64,000 nt of DNA. It comes from an uncultured Porphyromonadaceae bacterium. Lineage in GTDB: Bacteria > Bacteroidota > Bacteroidia > Bacteroidales > Muribaculaceae. Both the position numbers and the translations under genes were made by a program. Shown in pieces: positions 35,207 through 43,410 of this stretch. How positions within the stretch are numbered: position 1 is the stretch's first letter; each line of letters opens with the position of its first letter. The DNA lies in the NCBI GenBank assembly GCA_902461565.1, contig CABPYL010000010.1, positions 1-64,000 of the forward strand. The letters run 5' to 3'. The notes beneath the pieces are model-generated. The model was not told the origin of the DNA. It saw only the letters and a program-made list of their open reading frames with translations, and did no database searches.

Positions 35207-35893
35207 ATGGCTCAGAAACAATTTTTCCGTTCGATATCTAAAAAAGGATTTCCACTGTACTGGATAATAATAGCCTATCTTATTGCCGGATTCTTCTACC
35301 CCGTAATCGGCTTTTTAGCACTTATCTGCATGATTGCCCCCGTTGCTTTTGCCGTTAAGAAAGGACGCTGGTGGTGCGGCAACGCATGTCCGCGCGGCAG
35401 CCTGTACGACAAGGTGCTGTCCAGATATTCGCCGCACAGGCCGATTCCGGCTTTTGTACGCACGCAGGGATTCCGCATCTTTATGGTAGCGTTCATCTTC
35501 ACGATGTTCGGCGTGCAGATGTACCGTGCCTGGGGCGACTGGGATGCGATGGGACGCGTATTCTGGCTTATAATCCTTGTAACTACGATTGTAGGAATAA
35601 CTTTCTCATTTATTTACGCGCCGCGCACATGGTGCTCGTTCTGTCCGATGGGCACATTGTCGTCGTGGGCAACGCCGCGGCGCGGTAAACTGCCGGCAAA
35701 CTACCGACGCGTTTTCATTGGCGAACGATGTACCACGCGCTGCAAACTATGCTCGGCTGTATGCCCCATGCAACTGAAATCCTATGAAAGCAAAAATGAT
35801 ACCGACGGTTTTCTGCATCCCGACTGTCTGAAGTGCGGGCGATGCTCGGCCGGCTGTCCGCTAAAAGTACCTGAAATGGCCGCGAGAGGCTGA
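35207..35893 (+). CDS. NapH/MauN-like membrane iron-sulfur protein
   Basis: This 228-residue protein has about four transmembrane segments. Membrane-facing cysteine motifs CGNACPRGSL and CSFCPMGTLSSW are typical of the NapH/CcoG/YccM group. At the C-terminus lie two [4Fe-4S] binding clusters (CTTRCKLCSAVCP and CLKCGRCSAGCP). Such proteins move electrons between quinol and periplasmic or cytosolic partners. Its position under a palindrome next to oxyR suggests redox-responsive expression and possible electron exchange with the small ferredoxin (inference). Confidence 0.85.
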   Translation: MAQKQFFRSISKKGFPLYWIIIAYLIAGFFYPVIGFLALICMIAPVAFAVKKGRWWCGNACPRGSLYDKVLSRYSPHRPIPAFVRTQGFRIFMVAFIFTMFGVQMYRAWGDWDAMGRVFWLIILVTTIVGITFSFIYAPRTWCSFCPMGTLSSWATPRRGKLPANYRRVFIGERCTTRCKLCSAVCPMQLKSYESKNDTDGFLHPDCLKCGRCSAGCPLKVPEMAARG

Positions 35894-35898
35894 CGGCA

Positions 35899-36660
35899 TC
35901 AGTTACGGAAAATAAAACGCGCCAGGCCGACTACATACCGCCATGCGCCTATTTTGGCAGCAACGAGCCTGTCAAACCAGCCTATATGCGGGCCTAAAAT
36001 CTTTACGACATAGCCCACATAGAACATTGCGAACAACGTTCCCGGGCCTACGACATTCCACATCCATTCGCCGAAAAAAATATAGCCGGCCGCCACGGCA
36101 AGGGCCACAAACAGCGTATCGATAACAATTTTCACTTTGGCAAAAGGGCGGCCCATTACCTGGCTCACGGCTATTGTGATACCTTCGCCGGGCATCGTTA
36201 CCGAACCACACCTCACTTCAAACATAATACCGATACCCATCACCGTACAGCCGAGGAACTGAACAATGATTTTGGACAGTAGGGCGTCGCACGCTAAAAA
36301 ATCGAGGATAAGCATATTAAGATCTATCAGCCATCCGAAAACAAAACCGATAAGCAGCTGAAAGAGCTGGACAAGTTCGAAGCGTCTGCGCAACAGCAGA
36401 ATCTGACAGAAAACGAACACAAAGTTCATCAGGATAGTATACGAGCCTACTGTCCACTCCGGAGCTTTGCCGGAGCTACCGGCGATGGAAAGCACGTATG
36501 GCATGGATGATATCACGCTGCTGCCAAGGCATGACTTGATGCACAGCACCACGCCGAAGGTCATTAAATAAAGAGAAAAAAGCAGCAAAACATGCTGCCA
36601 TACAAACGATTTTATTCTGTCGAGGGAAAGATTGTAATTATTAACTGTACCTGAAAACAT
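35899..36660 (-). CDS. YczE/DUF6198-like integral membrane protein
   Basis: This 253-residue protein has about five hydrophobic segments. It has the LMTFGVVLCIKSCLGSSVISS start and a PGEGITIAVSQ loop after the fourth segment, both seen in YczE/YitT-related membrane proteins of unknown transport function. It converges on the NapH-like gene with a 5-nt gap. No partner is evident. Confidence 0.75.
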   Translation of the reverse strand: MFSGTVNNYNLSLDRIKSFVWQHVLLLFSLYLMTFGVVLCIKSCLGSSVISSMPYVLSIAGSSGKAPEWTVGSYTILMNFVFVFCQILLLRRRFELVQLFQLLIGFVFGWLIDLNMLILDFLACDALLSKIIVQFLGCTVMGIGIMFEVRCGSVTMPGEGITIAVSQVMGRPFAKVKIVIDTLFVALAVAAGYIFFGEWMWNVVGPGTLFAMFYVGYVVKILGPHIGWFDRLVAAKIGAWRYVVGLARFIFRN

Positions 36661-36856
36661 AGATAATGATAAATTTACCGCAAAATTACCAAATTTACCT
36701 CACTAAGACAAGAGAAGATCGGAGAGCGAAGAGTGGAGTAGGAAAAATACGTTAGTTATCTTACAGATCCAATTTATTGCAACTTATTTGATGTGATGGG
36801 AGAGAATTACCCTGGTGTCCTTTTTTCTCACTGTTGCCCAATCCAATGAAAATGAT

Positions 36857-36864
36857 TATTTTTG
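36857..36864 (+). promoter_or_regulatory. -7 promoter element for the KilA-N gene
   Basis: TATTTTTG is an exact TAnnTTTG. Transcription would start near 36871, leaving a leader of about 120 nt before the ATG at 36992. The leader contains a short hairpin (CCGGCCC-TA-CCGGG region near 36900). Confidence 0.65.
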
Positions 36865-36991
36865 CTCTGATAAAACGAAACCCGACAGCTTGATATACCG
36901 GCCCTACCGGGATTCGACACTGCAAAGACAGCACTTTCAGTCCGAATTGACAAAAATTCCCGATTTCGGCACAATTAAAATTAAAGAAGAA

Positions 36992-37795
36992 ATGACAAAA
37001 ATCACAGTCAAAGATACGGAAGTCAACGTTGTAAAAGTCAACGGAGAAGACTATATCTGTCTTACTGACATGATGCGTGCCAAGGATGGAGATTTCTTCA
37101 TTACCGATTGGCTGCGCAACCGTAACACATTGGAGTTTATCGGTATTTGGGAGAAAGTGTATAATCCAAATTTTAATTATGGCGAATTCGCCACAATTAG
37201 AAATCAGGCAGGCCTTAACAGTTTCAAAATAAGCGTAAAGGAATTTGTTTCGAGAACCAATGCCATCTCTTTGCAAGCAAAAGCGGGACGATATGGCGGC
37301 ACATATGCCCATAAAGACATTGCGTTTGAGTTCGCAATGTGGATAAGTCCGGAATTTAAGGTTTATATCGTCAAAGAGTTCCAGCGGCTAAAAGAAGAAG
37401 AACAGCGTCTTATAGGCTGGTCTGCCAAACGCGAGCTGTCAAAAATAAATTATCGAATCCACACAGATGCCATCAAGTACAATCTTATTCCTGCAGAGAT
37501 TACCACGGCTCAGGCGAGCATCATCTATGCGAACGAGGCGGACGTGCTGAATGTGGCGATGTTCGGCATGACGGCAAAACAATGGCGCGACGATAATCCC
37601 GACCTTAAAGGAAACATCCGTGATTACGCCTCCGTCAACGAGCTTATATGCCTTTCCAATATGGAAAACCTCAATGCGGTGTTCATTGAGCAGGGAATGC
37701 CACAATCAGAACGATTGGTAAAACTGAATCAGATTGCCATCCATCAGATGAGTGTTCTCGAAAGTGAAAAAAACGGCAGAAAATTGCTGAAATGA
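36992..37795 (+). CDS. KilA-N domain protein
   Basis: From the ATG at 36992 this is a 267-residue protein. The earlier in-frame start at 36815 lies upstream of the promoter and is rejected. The N-terminal ~110 residues form a KilA-N DNA-binding domain (YICLTDMMRAKDGD, FITDWLRNR, and RYGGTYAHKDIAFEFAMWIS). The C-terminal part (about 120-260) is helical and similar to that of other Bacteroidota KilA-N proteins. KilA-N proteins are common in phages and mobile elements; no other phage gene is here, and the gene and its flanks are AT-richer than pyrH. Confidence 0.88.
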   Translation: MTKITVKDTEVNVVKVNGEDYICLTDMMRAKDGDFFITDWLRNRNTLEFIGIWEKVYNPNFNYGEFATIRNQAGLNSFKISVKEFVSRTNAISLQAKAGRYGGTYAHKDIAFEFAMWISPEFKVYIVKEFQRLKEEEQRLIGWSAKRELSKINYRIHTDAIKYNLIPAEITTAQASIIYANEADVLNVAMFGMTAKQWRDDNPDLKGNIRDYASVNELICLSNMENLNAVFIEQGMPQSERLVKLNQIAIHQMSVLESEKNGRKLLK

Positions 37796-38166
37796 TTTCA
37801 TACCTGTCTGTATTGATGCTACAATTGATGATTTACAGGATTTTTCAATGGTCAATTAGGTCGTATATGGCATTATCTGTCAGAGATTACTTATTTGGAT
37901 ACAGAAGGCAAATGAAAAATATGGAGAAAGTGGAGTTATGCCCTTAAATGTAGTAAAGTAATCGGAAAAGATGGGAAAATTCTATACATTCATTCTGGTT
38001 CCATTAAAGATTAAGAGGGATTATTTACATTATATCAAGTAACAAAATCTGGACTTTAGAAGTAGTACCGCCTATTACAGACGGCTTCATGACACAGATT
38101 GACACAGATTGGCCCTCCAGTAAGGGAAATATTGGCGAATGGTGCGGTGGATTTGAAAAAAATGCC
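37796..38166. other. 371-bp intergenic region after the KilA-N gene
   Basis: No supported gene. It holds a tandem duplication of the decamer GACACAGATT at 38091-38110. Around 37915-38013 a short plus-strand stretch reads as ...VIGKDGKILYIHSGSIKD then stop, which looks like a decayed coding fragment without a start. The region resembles the scar of a lost accessory gene. Confidence 0.4.
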
Positions 38167-38174
38167 TACCTTTG
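38167..38174 (+). promoter_or_regulatory. -7 promoter element for pyrH
   Basis: TACCTTTG is an exact TAnnTTTG, 16 nt before the ATG at 38190. It shows that the TTG at 38172, which would extend the protein, is part of the promoter. Confidence 0.75.
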
Positions 38175-38189
38175 CCAAAATTAACAGCT

Positions 38190-38900
38190 ATGGAAACTGC
38201 ATATCGTAAAATACTCCTGAAACTCAGCGGCGAATCGCTGATGGGACATCAGGGCTACGGCATCGACCCTGAACGTTTAGGCTCCTACGCGCGCCAGATT
38301 GCCGAACTCGCCGACGCAGGCGTGCAGGTGGCAATCGTTATCGGCGGCGGCAACATTTTCCGCGGCCTCTCGGGCGCAGCCAAAGGCTTCGACCGCGTTA
38401 AGGGCGACCAGATGGGCATGCTTGCCACAGTAATCAACTCGCTGGCTCTGAGTTCGGCTCTCGAAAGCGTCGGAAAAACGGCCAAGGTACTCACGGCCAT
38501 AGGCATGTACCCTATCGGCGAACCGTACAGCACGGCGAAAGCATTGGAGATGCTTGCCGAAGGCAAAATCGTTATCATCGCCGGCGGCACAGGCAACCCC
38601 TACTTCACCACCGACACAGCCTCGGCGCTGCGTGCCGTAGAGCTTAAGACTGAGGTTATGCTAAAAGGCACCCGCGTGGACGGCATTTACACCGCCGACC
38701 CGGAAAAGGACCCGACGGCGACGAAATTCGACAAGATTACATACGACGAAATCTATAATCGCGGTCTTCGCATAATGGACCTTACCGCAACGACCCTGTG
38801 CCGCGACAACGGCATGAAGATTGTAGTTTTCGATATGGACACACCGGGCAATCTGGCAAAGGTTATCGCCGGCGAGCCTATCGGCACATTAGTGTACTGA
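38190..38900 (+). CDS. pyrH: UMP kinase
   Basis: This 236-residue amino-acid-kinase-fold protein has RKILLKLSGESLMG at the start, GGGNIFRG, IIAGGTGNPYFTTDTA and a C-terminal DMDTPGNLAKVI. These are the usual bacterial PyrH motifs. It phosphorylates UMP to UDP for RNA, DNA and sugar-nucleotide synthesis. frr follows 30 bases later, the classic pyrH-frr pairing. Confidence 0.97.
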   Translation: METAYRKILLKLSGESLMGHQGYGIDPERLGSYARQIAELADAGVQVAIVIGGGNIFRGLSGAAKGFDRVKGDQMGMLATVINSLALSSALESVGKTAKVLTAIGMYPIGEPYSTAKALEMLAEGKIVIIAGGTGNPYFTTDTASALRAVELKTEVMLKGTRVDGIYTADPEKDPTATKFDKITYDEIYNRGLRIMDLTATTLCRDNGMKIVVFDMDTPGNLAKVIAGEPIGTLVY

Positions 38901-38930
38901 TTCTGAAATACTCTTAAACATCTCATACCC

Positions 38931-39491
38931 ATGACCGAACCCAAAACCTACATCGAGCCTGCCGAGGAAAAAATGGAAATGGCCGTTGCCTATCTCGAGG
39001 AAACACTCCAGCGCATCCGCGCCGGCAAGGCAAACCCCAAGATTCTTGATGCCGTGCGCGTAGAATACTACGGTTCGCTGGCGCCTCTGTCCAACGTAGC
39101 CAACATCAGCGTTCCCGACGCCCGCACGATAATGATTACTCCGTGGGAGAAATCGATGTTCAAACCCATCGAGAAGGCGATTCTCAACTCCGAGGTAGGC
39201 ATCACTCCCGAAAACAACGGCGAAGTTATCCGCCTGGCAATTCCGCCGCTCACCGAGGAACGCCGCAAAGCACTTGTAAAACAGTGCAAGGCCGAAGCCG
39301 AAAACGCGAAGGTATCGGTACGCAACGCACGCCGCGACGCTATCGACGGTCTCAAGAAAGCCATCAAGCAGGGCATGCCCGAGGATACCGAAAAAGATGC
39401 CGAAGCGAAGGTGCAGAAGGTACACGACAAGTTCCTCAAGAAAATCGACGATCTTTTCACCGCCAAGGAAAAAGAAATCCTTACGGTATAA
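38931..39491 (+). CDS. frr: Ribosome recycling factor
   Basis: This 186-residue protein is full length. The three-helix bundle and domain II motifs are intact (LQRIRAGKANPKILDAVRVEYYG, PPLTEERRKALVKQCKAEAE, and a basic C-terminal helix). It splits post-termination ribosomes together with EF-G. It is co-oriented with pyrH. Confidence 0.97.
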   Translation: MTEPKTYIEPAEEKMEMAVAYLEETLQRIRAGKANPKILDAVRVEYYGSLAPLSNVANISVPDARTIMITPWEKSMFKPIEKAILNSEVGITPENNGEVIRLAIPPLTEERRKALVKQCKAEAENAKVSVRNARRDAIDGLKKAIKQGMPEDTEKDAEAKVQKVHDKFLKKIDDLFTAKEKEILTV

Positions 39492-39544
39492 TTTTCCGAA
39501 ACGCCTCACATTTTTATAGTGAAATACCGCGAGGCGGCAACGAC

Positions 39545-39570
39545 GGAGACTCCACAATAACGGTGTCTCC
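39545..39570 (+). terminator. Possible weak terminator after frr
   Basis: GGAGACTCC (39545-39553) and GGTGTCTCC (39562-39570) pair with one mismatch across an 8-nt loop and are followed by AGTTTTGC. The stem is moderate and the T run short. It lies between frr and korA. Confidence 0.45.
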
Positions 39571-39612
39571 AGTTTTGCGCTGACCTCACTTCTTTATAAT
39601 TTACAACCGATC

Positions 39613-41457
39613 ATGTTGGAAAACACAAACATCAAGACACTCGACAAGGTTGTTGTCCGCTTCTCCGGCGACTCCGGCGACGGCATGCAGCTTGCCGGCA
39701 ACATCTTTACCAATGTTTCCGCCGGCCTTGGCAACCAAGTGTCCACATTTCCTGACTATCCTGCCGAAATCCGCGCCCCGCAGGGTTCACTTGGCGGCGT
39801 ATCGGGATTCCAGGTGAGCGTCGGCACAGGTGTACATACCCCCGGCGACGCCTGCGACGTTCTCATTGCTATGAACGCTGCCGCTCTGAAGCAGAATATC
39901 AAATTCCTCAAGCCTGGCGGCGTTGTAATTGTCGACATCGACTCGTTTCAGGAATCCGACCTCAAGAAAGCTCTCTACAAGACCGACCGCCCCTTTGAGG
40001 AACTCGGCATAAAGGACCAGATTGTGGAGGTGCCTGTTACTGCACTGACGAAAGCAGCCTTGGCCGACAGCGGCCTGGATAACAAGAGCATGCTGAAATG
40101 CCGTAATATCTTTGCCCTTGGTCTGGTATGCTGGCTGTTCGACCGTCCCACAGAGGCCGCGCTGAAACACCTGCACAGCAAATTTGCAAAGAAACCCGCC
40201 GTATACGAAGCCAACGCGAAAGTGCTTATGGCCGGCTACGACTACGGCCACAACATACATGCCTCGGTAAGCACTTACCGCATAGAAACCAACGAACCCA
40301 AACCGGGCATCTATACCGATATCAACGGCAATACCGCCACGGCATGGGGCCTTATAATGGCTTCCGAGAAGTGCGGGCGTCCGCTCTACCTCGGCTCCTA
40401 CCCCATCACCCCGGCAACCGACATTCTGCACGAGCTTGCCAAACGCAAGGATCTGGGTGTGAAGGCGTGCCAGATGGAGGACGAGATTGCGGGCGTATGC
40501 TCGGCAATCGGCGCATCGTTTGCAGGCAGCCTGGCGGTTACATCGACTTCGGGCCCCGGTCTGGCGCTCAAGAGCGAAGGCATAGGTCTCGCAGTGATGG
40601 CGGAACTACCTTTGGTGATTATTGACGTGCAACGCGGCGGTCCATCCACAGGTCTGCCCACAAAAACCGAACAGACCGACCTTATGCAGGCACTCTACGG
40701 CCGCAACGGCGAATCGCCAGTGGCTGTGGTTGCTCCAGCGACACCCACCGACTGCTTCCACATGGCTTTCGAAGCCTGCCGCATAGCTGTGGAACACATG
40801 ACTCCCGTAATCCTGCTGAGCGACGCCTTCATCGGCAACGGCGCATCGGCATGGCGCATACCCGACGATGACGAGTACCCCGAAATAAAGACTCCGGACA
40901 TTCCGGCAGATGTACTCGAAGCCGGATGGAAACCATACATGCGCCGCGAGAACCTGAGCCGCTACTGGCCTGTAGGCGGTACCGAGGGTGCCACTCACCG
41001 TCTTGGCGGTCTGGAGAAGGACGCAGTTACCGGCAGCATTTCCAACGACCCGGCCAACCACGAGAAGATGGTTATGCTACGCCGCGAGAAGGTTGCACGC
41101 ATCGCCGACAACATTCCTCAGCTCGAAGTTATGGGCGACAAAGATGCCGATACCCTGCTGATTGGCTGGGGCGGCACTTACGGCCATCTGCGCAGCGCCG
41201 CCGAAGAGCTCAATGCCGCCGGCCACAAAGTTGCGCTGGCACATTTCCGCTACATCAACCCGCTGCCGGCCAACACAGCCGAAGTGCTCAGCCACTACAA
41301 GCGCTTTATTGTGGCCGAGCTGAATACCGGCATGTTCGCCGACTATCTGCAGGCCAAATTCCCCGGCAAAAACTTCCTGCGCATAAACAAAATCCAGGGC
41401 CAGCCCTTCCAGGTGAGCGAAGTGGTGGAACGTGCAACAAAACTGATGGAGGACTAA
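39613..41457 (+). CDS. korA: 2-oxoacid:ferredoxin oxidoreductase, fused gamma-alpha subunit
   Basis: This 614-residue protein has an N-terminal gamma domain (about 1-190, VVRFSGDSGDGMQLAG and RAPQGSLGGVSGFQVSVG). The pyrimidine-binding alpha domain follows (about 205-600), with LGSYPITPATDILHELA, TSTSGPGLALKSEG and QRGGPSTGLPTKTEQ. This gamma-alpha fusion with a separate beta subunit is typical of Bacteroidota KorAB. It decarboxylates 2-oxoglutarate (or runs in reverse), passing electrons to ferredoxin. korB follows after 4 bases. Confidence 0.93.
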   Translation: MLENTNIKTLDKVVVRFSGDSGDGMQLAGNIFTNVSAGLGNQVSTFPDYPAEIRAPQGSLGGVSGFQVSVGTGVHTPGDACDVLIAMNAAALKQNIKFLKPGGVVIVDIDSFQESDLKKALYKTDRPFEELGIKDQIVEVPVTALTKAALADSGLDNKSMLKCRNIFALGLVCWLFDRPTEAALKHLHSKFAKKPAVYEANAKVLMAGYDYGHNIHASVSTYRIETNEPKPGIYTDINGNTATAWGLIMASEKCGRPLYLGSYPITPATDILHELAKRKDLGVKACQMEDEIAGVCSAIGASFAGSLAVTSTSGPGLALKSEGIGLAVMAELPLVIIDVQRGGPSTGLPTKTEQTDLMQALYGRNGESPVAVVAPATPTDCFHMAFEACRIAVEHMTPVILLSDAFIGNGASAWRIPDDDEYPEIKTPDIPADVLEAGWKPYMRRENLSRYWPVGGTEGATHRLGGLEKDAVTGSISNDPANHEKMVMLRREKVARIADNIPQLEVMGDKDADTLLIGWGGTYGHLRSAAEELNAAGHKVALAHFRYINPLPANTAEVLSHYKRFIVAELNTGMFADYLQAKFPGKNFLRINKIQGQPFQVSEVVERATKLMED

Positions 41458-41461
41458 TACA

Positions 41462-42478
41462 ATGGAACAGAATACATACACTTTCACCGATTTCAAAAGT
41501 GAACAGGCCGTACGCTGGTGTCCGGGTTGCGGCGACCACGCAATCCTTAACACGCTCCAGAAAGCAATGGCCTCCCTGGGCATCGCACCCCATAAAACTG
41601 CCGTGATTTCTGGTATAGGGTGCAGCTCGCGTCTGCCCTACTACATGAATACATACGGCTTCCACACCATCCACGGCCGCGCAGCCGCTATAGCCACGGG
41701 CTACAAGGTGGCCAATCCGGACATGACGGTGTGGCAGATTTCGGGCGATGGCGACGGTCTGGCCATCGGCGGCAACCATTTTATCCACGCCGTACGCCGA
41801 AACATCGACATCAATATAATCCTGTTCAACAACAAGATTTACGGCCTCACCAAGGGCCAGTACTCGCCCACGAGCGACCGCGGCTTCGTATCCAAATCCA
41901 GCCCCTACGGCACCACCGAAGACCCATTCGTGCCCGCAGAACTCGTGTTCGGCGCACGCGGCACATTCTTCGCCCGCTCAATCGACGTTGAACTGGAGAC
42001 CTCGCGTCAGGTAATGATCGCCGCAGCACGCCACAAAGGCACATCGGTATGCGAAATCCTGCAGAACTGCATGATTTTCAACAACGGCATCCACAACGCC
42101 ATCACCGACAAGGCCGTGCGCGCCGACCGCACCATAACTCTGCGCCACGGTGAAAAAATGCTTTTCGGTGCCAATATGGACAAAGGCCTCGTACGCGACG
42201 GTTTCCTGCTGAAAGCCGTTACAATCGGCCAGGACGGATATACGCTGGACGATGTGCTCGTTCACGACGCCCACACCCAGTCTAACTTCCTGCACCAGCA
42301 GCTTGCCATGATGGACGGCCTGGGCGAACTGCCGCTTGCCCTCGGCGTTATCCGCGATGTGGAAGCGCCCACCTACGAAACCGGTGTGGCCATGCAGACC
42401 GAGGAGGTACGCGCCCGCAAAGGCTTCCGCAACCTCCGCGACATGATTATTGCCAACGGTACCTGGGAAGTCAAATAA
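41462..42478 (+). CDS. korB: 2-oxoacid:ferredoxin oxidoreductase, beta (TPP-binding) subunit
   Basis: This 338-residue protein has the beta-subunit signatures RWCPGCGDHAIL and GIGCSSRLPYY with cluster-binding cysteines. The thiamine-pyrophosphate motif ISGDGDGLAIGGNHFIHA ends in NNKIYGLTKGQ. It forms the active complex with the preceding fused subunit. A very strong terminator ends the pair. Confidence 0.95.
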   Translation: MEQNTYTFTDFKSEQAVRWCPGCGDHAILNTLQKAMASLGIAPHKTAVISGIGCSSRLPYYMNTYGFHTIHGRAAAIATGYKVANPDMTVWQISGDGDGLAIGGNHFIHAVRRNIDINIILFNNKIYGLTKGQYSPTSDRGFVSKSSPYGTTEDPFVPAELVFGARGTFFARSIDVELETSRQVMIAAARHKGTSVCEILQNCMIFNNGIHNAITDKAVRADRTITLRHGEKMLFGANMDKGLVRDGFLLKAVTIGQDGYTLDDVLVHDAHTQSNFLHQQLAMMDGLGELPLALGVIRDVEAPTYETGVAMQTEEVRARKGFRNLRDMIIANGTWEVK

Positions 42479-42495
42479 TCCCACATATACATAAT

Positions 42496-42526
42496 AAAAA
42501 AGCTGCGATGTGGTCGCAGCTTTTTT
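42496..42526 (+). terminator. Rho-independent terminator of korAB
   Basis: A perfect 13-bp stem (AAAAAAGCTGCGA with TCGCAGCTTTTTT) encloses the loop TGTGG. Because of the flanking A and T runs it can work in both directions and may also end transcription of the convergent WG gene. Confidence 0.95.
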
Positions 42527-42636
42527 ATGCCATGTTGTGAAATGAAGATGTTGCAGAACTGACAGAAATGGCCGGAGACCATACATCTAAATAACTGCGG
42601 GCGCTTGCCGCATGTGGGAACGGTCAAAACTCACCA

Positions 42637-43185
42637 TCAATCCCTGCTGGATTGCACACGGGCAGATTGAGGGTTCGGTAACCTCCACGTACCGTTCCTG
42701 TCTATATAACCCCATTTGCCCTTTAGCTTCACCGGAGCCAAGCCTTCGGAAAAGCCGCCGGCATCATCATATTGTGCAGGAATTATCAATGCACCGTTCC
42801 TGTCTATATAGCCCCATTTGCCCTTTAGCTTCACTGGAGCCAGTCCTTTGGAAAAACCGGCAGCAGCATCATATTGTGCAGGAATTATCAATGTACCGTT
42901 CCTGTCTATATAGCCCCATTTGCCCTTTAGCTTCACCGGAGCCAAGCCTTCGGAAAAGCCGCCGGCATCATCATATTGTGCAGGAATTATCAATGCACCG
43001 TTCCTGTCTATATAGCCCCATTTGCCCTTTAGCTTCACTGGAGCCAAGCCTTCGCTAAAAGAATTTACACGGTCGCATTGCAGATTGGTTATATAGTCAA
43101 AGACTATAGGATTGCCATTCTGCGCTACGGCGAAATATGGCAAAAGCGTCAGCAGTAAAAATATTAATATCGATTTGTATCTCAT
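42637..43185 (-). CDS. Short secreted WG-repeat protein (paralogue of the WG-caspase N-terminus)
   Basis: From ATG 43185 this is a 182-residue protein; a longer frame to 43245 adds a non-signal extension and runs through the conserved upstream region. The signal peptide (about 1-22, SILIFLLLTLLPYFAVAQ) is followed by four nearly identical 34-residue WG units (GFSEGLAPVKLKGKWGYIDR). It ends in an unrelated short tail without any catalytic domain. Signal peptide, repeats and upstream sequence resemble the caspase gene at 43411. It may be a truncated duplicate, a binding decoy or a regulator. Confidence 0.8.
   Translation of the reverse strand: MRYKSILIFLLLTLLPYFAVAQNGNPIVFDYITNLQCDRVNSFSEGLAPVKLKGKWGYIDRNGALIIPAQYDDAGGFSEGLAPVKLKGKWGYIDRNGTLIIPAQYDAAAGFSKGLAPVKLKGKWGYIDRNGALIIPAQYDDAGGFSEGLAPVKLKGKWGYIDRNGTWRLPNPQSARVQSSRD
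42691..43060 (-). repeat. 102-bp coding tandem repeats (WG units)
   Basis: ACCGTTCCTGTCTATATA recurs at about 42691, 42793, 42895 and 42997, a strict 102-bp period equal to 34 codons. The copies are almost identical at DNA level, so they expanded recently and are prone to change number. They are coding repeats, not CRISPR: no spacers separate the units. Confidence 0.9.
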
Positions 43186-43410
43186 GACTGTACAGTGATT
43201 ATATTTATAGACCCTAAAATTACGCCAAATATGCGAAACTGGCAAATAACAGGAGAAAAAAACTTACCAAGAATAAAAAGAAGGCAGCACCTTCAGCTAC
43301 CTTCGGGACTGTATATCAGATGTATGTCTTTCCGGAGGCACATAAGCTCCCGGTTAACTAAATTTATGGCCTCCGTCCATTTTCCTGATACACAATGAAC
43401 ACTCCCGCAT

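Noticed and set aside
36815..36991. N-terminal extension of the KilA-N protein
   Set aside because: A consensus -7 element at 36857-36864 lies inside it, and the extension shows no conserved motif.
42691..43060. Regular 102-bp direct repeats that might suggest a CRISPR array
   Set aside because: Units are contiguous, in frame, and encode WG repeats; there are no unique spacers and no cas genes.
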